In this document: piece after piece, positions 63,301-64,000 of the stretch | Layout of the letters: each line of letters starts with the position of its first letter | Position numbering within the stretch: the stretch's first letter is position 1 | Source: Paralithodes platypus | Lineage: Eukaryota; Arthropoda; Malacostraca; Decapoda; Lithodidae | Reading direction: 5' to 3' | DNA length: 64,000 nucleotides | NCBI GenBank assembly: GCA_032716605.1 | Contig: JAVRFV010002311.1 | Span: forward strand, 3,325,572-3,389,571 | Program-made: the position numbers and the translations under genes | The notes under the pieces: generated by a model | Database searches by the model: none | Told to the model about the DNA's origin: nothing | Seen by the model: the letters and a program-made list of their open reading frames with translations, nothing else

Positions 63301-64000
63301 AACCAGTCTGGTTACCCAAATTTTATTCACGTTAAGGGCTAGACTTGAAGACTAAATTTAGCATGGCAAAGAAAGAAACACGGCTAAGGAAATGCACCCT
63401 AACTAGCTGAATTACTTTCTAGCCAGCTTCAACACCTCCAAATAGAAAAAGAACTCGCTGTGAGGATGGTCAAGAGACGAAAGAGTGCACTGGGGAGCGA
63501 TGGAAGCACACATTAATCTCTTCACTTGCTAGTCAGAAGGGCAGGCAAGCAAGCCCAAGGGAGATTCGGAAATACGTTGCTTACGACAAGCGAATGCAAC
63601 AGAAACTTAACTATTCTTCTATACTGTATTTTCATTATATTTCTTCATAATTCTTCTTTATTTCATTGTTTCTACATAGCGGTATCCGATTCAAATGACG
63701 TTTCTTAGGTATTTTAACGGGGTCGCCTGTGAAGTTGGCAGATTACTGTGAACCAGCGAGATGTTCCTTATGGACTTACTATGGCAGCAAAGGCACCAAA
63801 TATGAATATAGGCAAGTACGTCATTGATGGAGAATTTGTATTAATTATCCCTCTTGGATGGAAGGCTATGTATTTTTCCCCAGGTATTGCACTACCTAGT
63901 AAAATTTATGTATTATACTCTTCATCTTTACCAGGCAATAAATTGGTGTATCCATGATTACCGACTGTTTTATTAATGTGAAGTATATTGGCAATCTTAG
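63301..64000. other. Non-coding stretch, nothing recognised
   Basis: No repeat, RNA or convincing gene. An open frame at 63748-63957 has no recognisable features. Confidence 0.5.

Noticed and set aside
63748..63957. Short gene at the right edge
   Set aside because: 69 codons with no domain, splice sites or promoter; length is within chance for this AT content.
1..64000. Telomeric TTAGG array
   Set aside because: None found; the tandem arrays have unrelated units.

Overview
This is eukaryotic nuclear DNA, almost entirely repeats. The mix of elements (BEL/Pao, an N-terminal-endonuclease Penelope-like element, Tigger, several non-LTR families, very long satellite) fits an invertebrate, and a decapod-like crustacean is my best guess. 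That is an impression from familiar family styles, not something proven by the sequence. No bacterial, CRISPR or plasmid feature is present.

Layout. 1-7618 is a BEL/Pao LTR retrotransposon on the minus strand with near-identical 260-bp LTRs; its left LTR carries a TTAA-flanked piggyBac-like MITE. 7619-11283 holds degenerate repeats and a broken minus-strand non-LTR element (LINE A, TAGA-repeat tail). 11411-21485 is a fragment of one host gene on the plus strand. Five exons (16149 to 21485) splice in a consistent frame, and two upstream candidates do not join cleanly. Its introns are filled with a nearly complete Naiad-type Penelope-like element (12166-16070, GIY-YIG before RT), SINEs, LINE A copies, an inverted LINE C copy and a long foldback MITE. 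21977-26455 contains a 1.1-kb TA-flanked MITE and a decayed Tigger transposon whose coding region contains a 36-bp minisatellite.

27-56 kb is dominated by tandem arrays: a 72-bp repeat (about 11 copies), a 30-bp repeat (about 88 copies) and a second, unrelated 30-bp satellite spanning about 20.3 kb (about 680 copies). Each array abuts a palindromic MITE, and possible single-copy or degenerate ancestors of the large satellite lie nearby. Between the arrays are LINE fragments, a head-to-head MITE pair and a TTAA MITE.

55.6-64 kb holds a foldback element with an inverted SINE dimer and a broken LINE B inside it, further SINE-like insertions with clear target duplications, and a broken LINE C copy (60957-63300).

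No complete host gene is visible. Nearly every protein-coding stretch belongs to a mobile element, and most are inactivated by frameshifts or stops. The BEL element and the Naiad look youngest, each with one main disruption.
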